Shown here piece by piece: positions 28,835 to 38,307 of a DNA stretch of 64,000 nt. How positions within the stretch are numbered: the first letter of the stretch is position 1; every line of letters begins with the position of its first letter. The stretch covers positions 1 to 64,000 of the forward strand of contig DAHVLJ010000004.1 in assembly GCA_027320425.1 (NCBI GenBank), in the 5' to 3' direction. The notes beneath the pieces were generated by a model. That model ran no database searches, was not told where the DNA came from, and saw only the letters and a program-made list of their open reading frames with translations. The stretch is from Nitrososphaerota archaeon (lineage in GTDB: Archaea > Thermoproteota > Nitrososphaeria > Nitrososphaerales > Gagatemarchaeaceae). Position numbers and translations under genes: made by a program.

Positions 28835-29269
28835 CTATACTATTATCGACGCCAAGTTGGCGATCCTGGGCCATTTTTCAGCGGCCTCGCTAGCGACCGG
28901 GCCTTTGATGTCCGTCCCTTTCAGGTCGCCTTCGGGGGTGATTATCACCGCGGCGTTGTCCTCGAAAACAATCCTCTGCCCGCTCACCCTCCTGACAGGG
29001 TACTTCTGCCTCACTATCACCGCGCCGAAAACAGTCTTCTTAAGTTCCGGGGGTCCCTTCTTTACGACACAGACGATCGAGTCCCCGACTGAGGCGGCGG
29101 GTATCCTGCTGTGCCTCCCTTTCGCCTTCGTGACCTGGACGACCCTCAGGGTCTTGGCTCCCGTGTTGTCGGCGCACGTGATGACAGCGTAAAGCGGAAT
29201 CGACCTGGTGATGTAGTTCTTGAACTCCTCTACGCCCTTCGCAGAGACTGCACGCGATTTGGTTGACAT
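28835..29269 (-). CDS. rpl14: Ribosomal protein L14
   Basis: IPLYAVITCADNTGAKTLRVVQVTKAKGRHSRIPAASVGDSIVCVVKKGPPELKKTVFGAVIVRQKYPVRR. Confidence 0.96.
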   Translation of the reverse strand: MSTKSRAVSAKGVEEFKNYITRSIPLYAVITCADNTGAKTLRVVQVTKAKGRHSRIPAASVGDSIVCVVKKGPPELKKTVFGAVIVRQKYPVRRVSGQRIVFEDNAAVIITPEGDLKGTDIKGPVASEAAEKWPRIANLASIIV

Positions 29270-29595
29270 TATGCGCCTCTCCCGGCCTCAACGACGACGA
29301 AAGAGATGGTCTTCGAAAGCGGCCTGCACTCGCCGATGGTGACCGACGCGCCGTCCTTCACCGCGATGCACGGCGGGACATGGGCGCTGACCCTGCTGCG
29401 CCTCCTCTCCCCCCTGTTGAACTTCGGGACCATGTGCAGGTATTCCATTTCGACAACCACGAAGCTCTTTCCCGCAGTCGAGACAGCCTTCCCCGTAAGG
29501 AGCCTCCCCCTTACCTTGATGCTCCCGTGGAACGGGCACCTGTCGTCCTGGCATTTCTTCTTGGGGGCCGCGATGTCGAGGCCTGCTGAGCTCAT
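29269..29595 (-). CDS. rps17: Ribosomal protein S17
   Basis: CPFHGSIKVRGRLLTGKAVSTAGKSFVVVEMEYLHMVPKFNRGERRRSRVSAHVPPCI. Confidence 0.95.
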   Translation of the reverse strand: MSSAGLDIAAPKKKCQDDRCPFHGSIKVRGRLLTGKAVSTAGKSFVVVEMEYLHMVPKFNRGERRRSRVSAHVPPCIAVKDGASVTIGECRPLSKTISFVVVEAGRGA

Positions 29596-29828
29596 GCGGA
29601 CTTCCTCCCGAGCCTGTCCTGGAGCCTACCCATGATGTCCAGCCCCGTCACTATCTTTCCCGAACCGACAAGCATGAACGCTGCCCCCGACTTCGCAACA
29701 CGGACGTTCCTGCCGAGCGACTGAAGCACGAGGGTGTTGGCCGACTCCAAGACCACGATCCCGGTCTTCCCTGTCAAGGTGGGATCCTTCGCGCTCAGAA
29801 TCTTGACGCGCTCGCCTATGACGTTCAT
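29592..29828 (-). CDS. rnp1: Ribonuclease P protein component 1 (Rpp29)
   Basis: MNVIGERVKILSAKDPTLTGKTGIVVLESANTLVLQ; conserved position L29-rnp1-S17. Confidence 0.9.
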   Translation of the reverse strand: MNVIGERVKILSAKDPTLTGKTGIVVLESANTLVLQSLGRNVRVAKSGAAFMLVGSGKIVTGLDIMGRLQDRLGRKSA

Positions 29829-30031
29829 TCCTTGACCCCCTTCTCGTGCATCACGGTAATCACCCTGGCGATGTCCTTCCTTATCCTGTGTATGTTGCCC
29901 ACGTCCTTCTTCACGATCCCCCTCTGGGCGCCGCCGGCAAGCTTGGAGAGCTCCGACCTGAGGTCGAAGAGCATCTGCCTGAGCTTGTCAGCGTCCTGTT
30001 CCCTGAGCTCCTTCGGCTTCAGCTGTGGCAT
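29825..30031 (-). CDS. rpl29: Ribosomal protein L29
   Basis: LKPKELREQDADKLRQMLFDLRSELSKLAGGAQRGIVKKDVGNIHRIRKDIARVITVM. Confidence 0.94.
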   Translation of the reverse strand: MPQLKPKELREQDADKLRQMLFDLRSELSKLAGGAQRGIVKKDVGNIHRIRKDIARVITVMHEKGVKE

Positions 30032-30671
30032 CTTCTTTTCTCTCCTCTGTTTCCTGCTTGACGTCCTCCTTCATCACGAAGTCCGGTGGAAGGGCGTCTC
30101 TCAGCGCTATCTTCACCTTTATCCCATAGAGGCCCATCTTCGTCAGGACGTCAGTCGTGGCCTGGCTGACTGACCGTTCCGCCGTGTCGCCGCTCTTGGG
30201 GACGATCCCGGCCCTGTACTTCTCGCCATGCGACCTGTCGCTCCTCAGCTTTCCTGCGACCGAAATCTCTACCCCAGCAGCCCCCGCGTTCATCACGTTG
30301 TTGACGGACCACTGGGCCGCCCTTCGGAAGGCCGTCCCCCTGGTCACTATCTGACCTATGCGCGCAGCCATTATCCTCGCGTTAAGCTCTGGGTTCTCTA
30401 CTTCTGTTACGGCGATCTGAGGGTTTGTAAGATTGAAACGGGCGCCGACCTTGTCAGTGAGGTCCTTGATCCCTGTCCCCCTGCGGCCGATGGCAAGTCC
30501 AGGTCGGGCGACGTAGACCTTCAGGGTTATCCCCACGGGCGACTTTTGTATCTCTAGCCCCCCGTACCCCGCGTCTCTGAGTTCCTTCTCGAAGAACTCG
30601 TCCAGGTCAGCGTACGACTTGCTCGTGATGAGAATCGATTTCACTGTTGTCCGACGCTGCTGGGCTGACAA
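29988..30671 (-). CDS. rps3: Ribosomal protein S3
   Basis: KSPVGITLKVYVARPGLAIGRRGTGIKDLTDKVGARFNLTNPQIAVTEVENPELNARIMAARI (KH domain). Confidence 0.95.
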   Translation of the reverse strand: MSAQQRRTTVKSILITSKSYADLDEFFEKELRDAGYGGLEIQKSPVGITLKVYVARPGLAIGRRGTGIKDLTDKVGARFNLTNPQIAVTEVENPELNARIMAARIGQIVTRGTAFRRAAQWSVNNVMNAGAAGVEISVAGKLRSDRSHGEKYRAGIVPKSGDTAERSVSQATTDVLTKMGLYGIKVKIALRDALPPDFVMKEDVKQETEERKEDATAEAEGAQGTGR

Positions 30672-30673
30672 CG

Positions 30674-31204
30674 CTATACTTCCTTGCCCACGACTTCGAG
30701 ATGGACCAGCTGATGGAAGTTGGGAGAGCTTCTGCCGAACGCTCTTGGGGTGTAGTCCTTGAGCGTCCTCCCCGCGTAGCCGGCGGCATGGATGATCTTC
30801 ACCCTGTCAGGGTCGAGCCCCTTGAACTCGGTGTTTCCCTGGAGGTTCCTCAGGACTTCGAGGTAAGCCTTCGCCGCCTTCACAGGGTATGAACCGGTCG
30901 GGAACCCTTGCAGCTCGCTCCTGTGGCCGACCTTGAGCTTGTGGCGCCTGAATGCGATCGACATCTTCTTGTCTTCTACGAGCTCCAGTAGGTCGATCGC
31001 CTTCGTAAGAGTCAGTCCCTTTATCGTGACCGCTACTTCACGAGCTGCTTTCGGGGAGACGTTGACCTCCCTCGCGCTAGCCCGGACATGTACCGACGGG
31101 TCGAACCCCTCGAAACTGTAACCGTAATGAGGCACTTTATCCCTCTCGTAATGCGGGCCGATTGCTGATGCGGTTATAAACGTGTCCTTAATGAAACGAG
31201 CCAA
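30674..31204 (-). CDS. rpl22: Ribosomal protein L22
   Basis: HVRASAREVNVSPKAAREVAVTIKGLTLTKAIDLLELVEDKKMSIAFRRHKLKVGHRSELQGFPTGSYPVKAAKAYLEVLRNLQGN. Confidence 0.95.
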   Translation of the reverse strand: MARFIKDTFITASAIGPHYERDKVPHYGYSFEGFDPSVHVRASAREVNVSPKAAREVAVTIKGLTLTKAIDLLELVEDKKMSIAFRRHKLKVGHRSELQGFPTGSYPVKAAKAYLEVLRNLQGNTEFKGLDPDRVKIIHAAGYAGRTLKDYTPRAFGRSSPNFHQLVHLEVVGKEV

Positions 31205-31314
31205 ATTTCTTGCGAAAACGTCTGTTTGCTCGCGTTATCGGCCGTTTCCATGTCCTTACCCCCAGACAGGGAAAGGCCTAAGAAAACACTTCTGGGCACG
31301 TCTAGTGGGGAAGC

Positions 31315-33030
31315 ATGGTCGAGACCCTCAAACACGACGTCGTGATAGTCGGGTCGGGACTAGCGGGACTGAGGGCTGCCATCGAGGCGGCGAGAGCGAG
31401 CGGAGGGAAGTCAGACATCGCCGTCGTCACCAAGGTCCAGGCCATGAGGTCGCACTCAGTGAGCGCAGAAGGAGGGACAGCGGCGGTCCTCTACCCAGAA
31501 CTCGGGGACTCGCTCGAGTCGCATGAGTTCGACACCGTAAAGGGGTCGGATTACCTCGCCGACCAGGACGCGGTTGAGAGGTTCGTGAAGGCGATGCCGG
31601 GAGAGATCTACCAACTAGATCACTGGGGGCTCCCTTGGAGCCGGAAGGAGGACGGGAGGATAGCCCAGAGGTGGTTCGGAGGGTACAGCTATCCGCGCGC
31701 GACCTATGCTGAAGACAAGGTAGGGTTCTTCGAGATGCAGACCCTCTACGACACGGCCACCAAGTACGACAACATTCATTTCTACCAGGAATGGTTCGTT
31801 ACTTCAATCATCGCCGAAGGAGGGGAGTTCAGGGGCTTCACCGCCATCGAGATGAAGACAGGGGGGTTCGCCCAGATCCTTGGAAAGGCAGGGATACTTG
31901 CGACAGGAGGGTCGGGGAGGCTCTACAGCTTCGCGACATACGGATACAGCTCCACCCCCGACGGAATGGCCACGGCTTACCGAGCGGGGATCCCTCTGAA
32001 GGACATGGAGTTCATCCAGTTCCATCCGTCGGGGCTGATTCCGTCCGGGATCCTCATCACCGAGGCGGTGAGGGGGGAGGGGGGCGTCCTGGTCAACAAC
32101 CAGGGGGAGCGGTTCATGAAGAGATACGCCCCAAACAAGCTCGACCTTGCCTCCAGAGACGTCGTGTCAAGGGCCATGATGACCGAGATCGAAGAAGGGA
32201 GAGGGTTCAAGGACGAAGCGACAGGCCTCGACTACATTCACCTGGACTTCTCCCCCATAGGAGCGGAGAAGATCAAGGCCCGTCTCACCCAGATCAGAGA
32301 GATCGCGATAAAGTTCCGAGGGATAGACCCGGTTGAGAAGCCTCTTCCCGTCAAACCTGTCTGCCACTACGTCATGGGGGGGATCGACACGAACATCGAC
32401 GGCGCGACGAAGCTGAAGGGGCTCTGGGCGGCAGGGGAGGCGGCCTGCGTGAGCATCAACGGGTCCAACAGGCTAGGCGCCAACTCCACAGCCGAGTGCC
32501 TGGTGTGGGGGAAGATAACCGGGGCTGAAGCGGCGAAGTACGCGGAAGGCAAGTCAAAGCCTTCGCCGACGGGGGAGTCGGCGCAGCTGGAGGAGAAGAG
32601 GATCTTCGACGGCATATTCCACGGAAAGGGGGGGACGAACCCCTACGAGGTCAGGGATACGATCCAGAAAGAGATGGACAAGAACGTCTTCGTATACAGG
32701 ACGGGGGAAGGCCTGGGGAACGCGCTGAGAAAGATCCGGGAGCTCAAGGCCAAGGACTTCCTGCACTGCGAAGACAAGAGCCGTGTGTACAACACCAACC
32801 TCAGCGATGTCCTGGAAGTGGAGAGCATGCTCACCGTTGCAGAGGTGGTGATAGCTGGGGCGCTCGCACGGACAGAATCCCGTGGAGCCCACGCCAGGAG
32901 GGACTTCCCTGAGAGGGACGACAAGAACTGGCTCAAGCACACCCTCGCGTTCCCGGGCCCGGACGGTCCCAGGCTCGACTACTCTGCGGTCACGATAACA
33001 AAATACCAGCCGGCGGAGAGGCACTACTGA
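31315..33030 (+). CDS. sdhA: Succinate dehydrogenase/fumarate reductase flavoprotein subunit
   Basis: HDVVIVGSGLAGLRAAIEAA; RSHSVSAEGGTAAVL; VCHYVMGGIDTNIDG; NRLGANSTAECLVWG. Confidence 0.95.
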   Translation: MVETLKHDVVIVGSGLAGLRAAIEAARASGGKSDIAVVTKVQAMRSHSVSAEGGTAAVLYPELGDSLESHEFDTVKGSDYLADQDAVERFVKAMPGEIYQLDHWGLPWSRKEDGRIAQRWFGGYSYPRATYAEDKVGFFEMQTLYDTATKYDNIHFYQEWFVTSIIAEGGEFRGFTAIEMKTGGFAQILGKAGILATGGSGRLYSFATYGYSSTPDGMATAYRAGIPLKDMEFIQFHPSGLIPSGILITEAVRGEGGVLVNNQGERFMKRYAPNKLDLASRDVVSRAMMTEIEEGRGFKDEATGLDYIHLDFSPIGAEKIKARLTQIREIAIKFRGIDPVEKPLPVKPVCHYVMGGIDTNIDGATKLKGLWAAGEAACVSINGSNRLGANSTAECLVWGKITGAEAAKYAEGKSKPSPTGESAQLEEKRIFDGIFHGKGGTNPYEVRDTIQKEMDKNVFVYRTGEGLGNALRKIRELKAKDFLHCEDKSRVYNTNLSDVLEVESMLTVAEVVIAGALARTESRGAHARRDFPERDDKNWLKHTLAFPGPDGPRLDYSAVTITKYQPAERHY

Positions 33031-33040
33031 CGGGAACCGA

Positions 33041-33529
33041 GTGGGTCGTGTAGTAGAAGTGAGCGTCGGAGAGGAGAAGGCGAAGAACAGGCGCGGGCTG
33101 TCGGGATGGCTGAACCCATACCACTACAACCTCGAACGGTGGGCCTACGTCTTCCAGCGCGTGACCGGGCTAGGGATTCTCGCGTACGTGGTAGGCCACC
33201 TGGGCGATACGAGCTTCTTCGTCGGCGGACCGACCGGGACGGGCCCGAGCTCGTCCACCTGGGCGTTCATGTCCAATCTGGTGGAGAACTCCTTCGGTCA
33301 CCTGATACTCGTCCTCGTGGTCCTCATACTGGTGTTCCACGGAACCAACGGCATCAGACTGATCGTTTCAGAGCTGGGGCTGGTTCTCGGGAAGCCCGGC
33401 GCCATCGAATACCCGTACAAGGCGAAGTCCCTGGGGGCTGTGCAGAAGGCGGCCATCGGCCTCGCGATAGCCCTGGCGCTCGTCGCGATGGTCTGGACGT
33501 ACCTGATACTCTTTGGAGGGACGATATGA
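33041..33529 (+). CDS. sdhC: Succinate dehydrogenase membrane subunit (cytochrome b556-like)
   Basis: Multi-TM; LERWAYVFQRVTGLGILAYVVGHLGDTSFF; FHGTNGIRLIVSELG. Confidence 0.85.
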   Translation: MGRVVEVSVGEEKAKNRRGLSGWLNPYHYNLERWAYVFQRVTGLGILAYVVGHLGDTSFFVGGPTGTGPSSSTWAFMSNLVENSFGHLILVLVVLILVFHGTNGIRLIVSELGLVLGKPGAIEYPYKAKSLGAVQKAAIGLAIALALVAMVWTYLILFGGTI

Positions 33530-33879
33530 GAGAGTCCCGGCTGATGCTGATACAATACACCACGGCGGTGCTGGCGGTTGCGCTTGTGGCCGTGCATCTT
33601 CTGATGCAGGGGATAATCACGCCCTACTCGACCGCGATCTCTTTCTCCACGATACTCTCCATCTACAGGAGCTGGTTCTACGCCATCTTCCTCGAGGCGC
33701 TCCTCGTGGTGGTGCTGGTGCATGGGTTCAACGGGCTCAGGATAATCCTCCACGAGTGGAAGCAGACGGCCCCGTGGTCGAGGTGGACGGACATCGGTAC
33801 GCTCGTCGCGATCGTCGCGACGGTCGCATACGGCACTAGAACAGTAATACTGGCCATCTTCGGGGGCGTGTCAGGTTGA
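33526..33879 (+). CDS. sdhD: Succinate dehydrogenase membrane subunit D (ATG 33526, overlaps sdhC by 4 nt)
   Basis: MRESRLMLIQYTTAVLAVALVAVHLLMQGIITPYS...VHGFNGLRIILHEW. Confidence 0.8.
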   Translation: MRESRLMLIQYTTAVLAVALVAVHLLMQGIITPYSTAISFSTILSIYRSWFYAIFLEALLVVVLVHGFNGLRIILHEWKQTAPWSRWTDIGTLVAIVATVAYGTRTVILAIFGGVSG

Positions 33880-34646
33880 CCGACCTCAGGCTGGCGATAC
33901 AGCGGTTCGACCCGTCCCGGGACCCGAAGCCCCGGATGGTCGAGTACACCGTCCCCAGACGGCAAGGGATGACGGTCCTCGAGGCGCTGCTCTTCGCCCG
34001 AGACTACATGGACCACTCCATCGGGGTCAGGTTCTCATGCAGACAGGCGTCGTGCGGCTCGTGCGGGATGAAGATCAACGGGAGGCCGCGGCTCGCCTGC
34101 TACACCCAGGTGGACGAGCTGGGAGGAGACAGCGTGGTGGCCCAGCCCATGGACAACTACGCGATAATCAAGGACCTCGTTACCGACCTGGGGTCGTTCT
34201 TCCAGAAGCACGCCCAGGTCACCCCCCGGCTTGTGAGGTCCGACGCCCGAGAGCAGGACAACCCTACGAAGGAGTATCTGATTAAGCCTGACGAGCTGTC
34301 GAAGGTCCTCCAGTTCACCTACTGCATAAAGTGCGGGCTATGCACCTCTGCGTGCCCTACGGTGGCGACTGACTCGAAGTTCCCCGGGCCACAGGCGCTT
34401 GCGCAGGCATACAGATACACCGCAGACGTCAGAGACCAGGGAGGGGCCGAGCGCATCGAGTCTCTCGACTCCGAGCATGGGATATGGAGGTGCCATTTCG
34501 CAGGGAGCTGCTCCTACGTGTGCCCGAAGGGGGTCGACCCCGCGCTAGGGGTGCAGCTGCTGAAGCGGCACGTCATGTCGGGGAAGCCTCCGCATCTGGC
34601 GGAAGAAGCGTCGAAGGAGTATCGGGCCCCGCAGACGCAGACGTAG
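33876..34646 (+). CDS. sdhB: Succinate dehydrogenase iron-sulfur subunit (TTG start)
   Basis: FSCRQASCGSCGMKINGRPRLACYTQ; CIKCGLCTSACPTVATDSKFPGPQALAQAYR. Confidence 0.95.
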   Translation: MTDLRLAIQRFDPSRDPKPRMVEYTVPRRQGMTVLEALLFARDYMDHSIGVRFSCRQASCGSCGMKINGRPRLACYTQVDELGGDSVVAQPMDNYAIIKDLVTDLGSFFQKHAQVTPRLVRSDAREQDNPTKEYLIKPDELSKVLQFTYCIKCGLCTSACPTVATDSKFPGPQALAQAYRYTADVRDQGGAERIESLDSEHGIWRCHFAGSCSYVCPKGVDPALGVQLLKRHVMSGKPPHLAEEASKEYRAPQTQT

Positions 34647-34698
34647 AGAGCCTCTGATACGATTATATCTCACTCGGGCCGATTGGAGGAGGCCAGAG

Positions 34699-34893
34699 AT
34701 GAAAGTGTCGAACCCGGCTGCATGGTTGAAGACGCACGTCCCCAGGAACGTCCCTCAGCTGCAATCCGAAGCGCAGGGCGTCCTGAAGCTCGTGCTCTGG
34801 CTCGCGCTCCTGGCTCCCGTGGTGATCGTCCCAGTTTACTATCTGCTCGTTACCTTCGGGGTCCTGCCCCAGATACACCTGCCGCCCGGCTGA
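34699..34893 (+). CDS. Small single-TM protein downstream of sdhB
   Basis: 64 aa, one hydrophobic helix VLWLALLAPVVIVPVYYLLVTF; co-directional with sdh. Confidence 0.5.
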   Translation: MKVSNPAAWLKTHVPRNVPQLQSEAQGVLKLVLWLALLAPVVIVPVYYLLVTFGVLPQIHLPPG

Positions 34894-34894
34894 C

Positions 34895-35308
34895 CTAGGT
34901 TCCCGGTTCTGGGTCTTCGTAGTGCGCCCCGAGATATCCATAGACCCCGGTCTTCAGGACCTTCATGCCGAGAAGGGCGCATTTGACCCTCGACGGCCCT
35001 AGCTCGGGGTCGCCGAGCATCTTGAAGACGTCTTCCTTTGCCACGAGCTTGACCCACTCCAGAGGCTTCCCCTTCGCGAGTTCGGTGAGCATGGAAGCTG
35101 AAGCCTGGCTTATGGCACACCCCCTCCCGCTGAACTTTATCTCTTCGATCTTGCTGTTCTCTCCGACCCGGATCTGCATCTCGATCTCGTCTCCGCAAAG
35201 CGGGTTCGTGTCATGGGCGGAGATGTCGAACTTTTCCAGCTTTCCGAAGTTCCGTGGGTTTCTGTAGTAGTCCAGTATCAGCTCCCTGTAGATGTCTGCG
35301 CTGCTCAT
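34895..35308 (-). CDS. sufU: Fe-S cluster assembly scaffold SufU/IscU-like
   Basis: ILDYYRNPRNFGKLEKFDISAHDTNPLCGDEIEMQIRV; FSGRGCAISQASASMLTEL. Confidence 0.92.
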   Translation of the reverse strand: MSSADIYRELILDYYRNPRNFGKLEKFDISAHDTNPLCGDEIEMQIRVGENSKIEEIKFSGRGCAISQASASMLTELAKGKPLEWVKLVAKEDVFKMLGDPELGPSRVKCALLGMKVLKTGVYGYLGAHYEDPEPGT

Positions 35309-36543
35309 ACTTTGAATATGGCCCCCGCCTTCATGATCCCCTGCTTTAGGGCGTCGATGTCGTCATAAGAGTTGTAGACATGGAAGCTGGCCCTGCTCGT
35401 AGCGGAGACGTTGAGGCAGCGCATCAGGGGCTGAGCGCAGTGATGCCCCGAGCGTATTGCGATCCCCTCTTCGTCGAGTATGGTCGCCAGGTCGTGGGGG
35501 TGAACGTCGGCGTAGTTGAACGCGATCAGCCCGCTCCTTTCCTTCGAGTCCTCGGGGCCGTATACATGGAGCCCCTTCACCTTGGAGAGCGTCTCTCGCG
35601 CGTAATCAAGGAGGCGGATTTCGTGTTCTCTCACCTTGTCCATCCCGATTGACGTCAGATAGTCGACCGCCGCTCCCAGCCCGATGGCGTCGGCTATGTT
35701 CACCGTCCCCGCCTCGAACTTGTAAGGGACGTCGTTCCACGTGGAGTGGTCATCGAACACTTCACGTATCATCTCCCCGCCTCCTTCGTACGGGTCCATG
35801 TCTTCAAGGAGCGCCTTCCTACCGATCAGCGCGCCTATCCCCGTAGGACCCAGCATCTTGTGCCCCGAGAAGGCGTAGAAGTCCACGTCAAGAGCCGAAA
35901 GGTCCACCGGGAAGTGAGGGACCGACTGGGCCCCGTCGACGACCGTCGTCGCCCCTGCTTTGTGCGCTTTCCTGCTCACGTTCGCCACGTCGTTGATCGT
36001 CCCCAGCACGTTCGAGCAGTGGGTGAAGGCAAGGAGCTTCGGAGATTCCCCAAGGAGGCGGTCCAGCTCCTCCATGTCGAGGTTGCCGTCAGGGGTGATC
36101 CCGACGAACTTCAGGGTCGCCCCCTTGCTCTTGGCAAGGAGCTGCCACGGGACGATGTTGCTGTGGTGTTCCATCCTGGTGGCGAGGAGCAGGTCACCCT
36201 TCTTGACCTGTTTCTCACCCCACGCGAACCTCACGAGGTTCGTCGCCTCCGTCGTCCCCCTTACGAAGACCGTCTCGTTCGCCCTGGCGCCTACGAACCT
36301 CGTGACCTTCCCTCTCGCGCCCTCGTACGCCGCCGTGGCCTCTTCGCCGAGGGTGTGGACGGACCGATGGACGTTCGAGTTGTACCGCGAATAGTAGTCG
36401 ACGAGCGAGTCTATCACGGCCTGGGGCTTCTGGGTCGTCGCCGCATTGTCAAGGTAGACGAGCCTCTTTCCGTGGACCGTCCGCTTCAGGATGGGGAAGT
36501 CCCGGCGGATCCTTTCCACGTCGACGGCCTCGGTCTTTAGCAA
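35305..36543 (-). CDS. sufS: Cysteine desulfurase SufS
   Basis: RRDFPILKRTVHGKRLVYLDNAATTQKPQAVIDSL; FSGHKMLGPTGIGALIGR; IRSGHHCAQPLM. Confidence 0.95.
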   Translation of the reverse strand: MLKTEAVDVERIRRDFPILKRTVHGKRLVYLDNAATTQKPQAVIDSLVDYYSRYNSNVHRSVHTLGEEATAAYEGARGKVTRFVGARANETVFVRGTTEATNLVRFAWGEKQVKKGDLLLATRMEHHSNIVPWQLLAKSKGATLKFVGITPDGNLDMEELDRLLGESPKLLAFTHCSNVLGTINDVANVSRKAHKAGATTVVDGAQSVPHFPVDLSALDVDFYAFSGHKMLGPTGIGALIGRKALLEDMDPYEGGGEMIREVFDDHSTWNDVPYKFEAGTVNIADAIGLGAAVDYLTSIGMDKVREHEIRLLDYARETLSKVKGLHVYGPEDSKERSGLIAFNYADVHPHDLATILDEEGIAIRSGHHCAQPLMRCLNVSATSRASFHVYNSYDDIDALKQGIMKAGAIFKV

Positions 36544-36558
36544 GCTCGACTGAACCCC

Positions 36559-36903
36559 CTATACCTCGATAAAAATCGTGTCCCCAATCTCCTTTGCCTT
36601 GAAGCTCTTCAGGGGGACGGTCGCCGGAGGGTTGACGGCCACCCCGGTCTTGAGCTCGAACTGCGAAAGGTGGAGCGGACAGACCACCCTGTCTTCTAGC
36701 ACGACCCCGAGCCCCAGGTCGGTCTCTTCGTGCGTGCACGTCCCGCTGACCGCGTATACCTCTCCCCCAATCCTCGACAGGAGGAGGTGGTTCCCGTTCA
36801 AGTCGACGGTCGAGATGTGCCCTTCCTCGAGCTCAGAGGCCTTCATGGCGGAGACCCACTCTGTCGACGAAGACCACCTATCGGTACTTGTAGTGGCGCT
36901 CAA
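36559..36903 (-). CDS. Rieske-type ferredoxin encoded in the suf cluster
   Basis: GTCTHEETDLGLGVVLEDRVVCPLHLSQFELKTG (CxH...CPLH). Confidence 0.9.
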   Translation of the reverse strand: MSATTSTDRWSSSTEWVSAMKASELEEGHISTVDLNGNHLLLSRIGGEVYAVSGTCTHEETDLGLGVVLEDRVVCPLHLSQFELKTGVAVNPPATVPLKSFKAKEIGDTIFIEV

Positions 36904-38287
36904 AGATGTCCTCCGTCTCTTTGACCTCGGGAGTGAGCTCGCCGGTCTGCGCGAGGAGGGTCTCCCTGTCCGCCAGGCGCCTCTTCTCTCCCTGCCACTT
37001 GCCTTCGATCATGAAGCGCGCGCCTTCGCGAGTCTTTTCTATGGGGACCCGTGAGAGGACAGGCTCGAAGAAGCCCAGGACCACCATCCTCTTCGACTCG
37101 TCGGGCGAGAGCCCTCTCGCCATCAGGTAGAACAGCTGCTCCTCGTCTATCTGGGCGACGGACGCTGAGTGCGTGGCGCGTACTTCGTTGTTGTCGATCT
37201 CCAAGCTTGGGACCCCGTCGGACTTCGCTGTCCTCTCGAGGAGCATGGCGTGGTGCGCGAGGTATGACCTGGAGTTCTTGGCGGCGTTGACGATCTTGAT
37301 CATCCCCTTGAATATCGTCTGTGACTCTCCCTTGAGGACGCCGCGCGCGTGGGTCGAACCCGTGGAGTCCGGAGAGTTGTGGACCAGGTTCGTCTCGAAG
37401 TCGAACCTCTGCCTGGCGTCGGTGAAGAAGATCTCGAACCCCTCCGCCTGGGACCCTCTGCCGTTGAGAAGGAAGTTCATCCTCGAGCGTGAGACGGCCG
37501 AGCCGAGGGAGAGGGAGCTCACCGTCGCCCTGGCGTCGTTGGATATGTCTACGGCCCGGTTGGAGATATGGGTCGCCTGCTCGCCCAGAAGCTGGATCGT
37601 GGAGAAGTCCACGTGGGATCCCGCCCTCGCCACCAGCTCGACGTTGGATGCTGCCAGGGAGGGGACAGACGGCCCCTTCGAGTACAGCTCCTCAAGGAAG
37701 ACGAGCTTCGACTCCTCTTCGGCGATGACGAACAGCTGCTCCACCACCGGGGTCTTGGGAGAGTCGAGAAGGAGCATCCTCCGGAGCGGCTCTTCTAGCT
37801 TCACCCCGCGGGGGACGCGGATGAACAAGCCCCCGTTGAAGAAGGCGTTGACGAAAGCCCCGTAACGGTCTCCGGACGACTTCACGTTCCTGCGTTCCAT
37901 CAGCGACCTCACCTTGGACTCCTCGGCCTTCAGCGCCTCGTGGAAAGGCATGAGATTGACCCCCTGAGAGGCGAGACTGTCGGACAGCTCGGCGTGGACC
38001 TGGGTCTCGTTCCCCTGGAGGACGATGTTGCTCTCCTTACCAGTCAGGAAGTCGCCGAAGAAAGTGCGGAAGTCGACCTCGGACTTGCCTGTGGTCATCT
38101 TGAACTGGTCGACCTGAAACCCGAAGGTGCTGACGTACTTGGTGTACAGCGGGTTGAGCTCAGGCGGGAGCTGAGAGAACGACCTGAAAGCCTCGAGGCG
38201 GGATGCGGTGAGCCAGTCGGGCTCGTCTAACGACTTCGACAGCGATCTGACGAGCTCCTCCCCGAACGAAACGGCGGCCTGAGACAT
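36878..38287 (-). CDS. sufD: FeS assembly protein SufD
   Basis: SufBD family: FIRVPRGVKLEEPLRRMLLLDS; SRSYLAHHAMLLERTAKSDGVPSLEIDNNEVRATHSASVAQIDEEQLFYLMARGLS. Confidence 0.92.
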   Translation of the reverse strand: MSQAAVSFGEELVRSLSKSLDEPDWLTASRLEAFRSFSQLPPELNPLYTKYVSTFGFQVDQFKMTTGKSEVDFRTFFGDFLTGKESNIVLQGNETQVHAELSDSLASQGVNLMPFHEALKAEESKVRSLMERRNVKSSGDRYGAFVNAFFNGGLFIRVPRGVKLEEPLRRMLLLDSPKTPVVEQLFVIAEEESKLVFLEELYSKGPSVPSLAASNVELVARAGSHVDFSTIQLLGEQATHISNRAVDISNDARATVSSLSLGSAVSRSRMNFLLNGRGSQAEGFEIFFTDARQRFDFETNLVHNSPDSTGSTHARGVLKGESQTIFKGMIKIVNAAKNSRSYLAHHAMLLERTAKSDGVPSLEIDNNEVRATHSASVAQIDEEQLFYLMARGLSPDESKRMVVLGFFEPVLSRVPIEKTREGARFMIEGKWQGEKRRLADRETLLAQTGELTPEVKETEDIFERHYKYR

Positions 38288-38307
38288 GCCCCACCTTCTC
38301 GTCGGAC

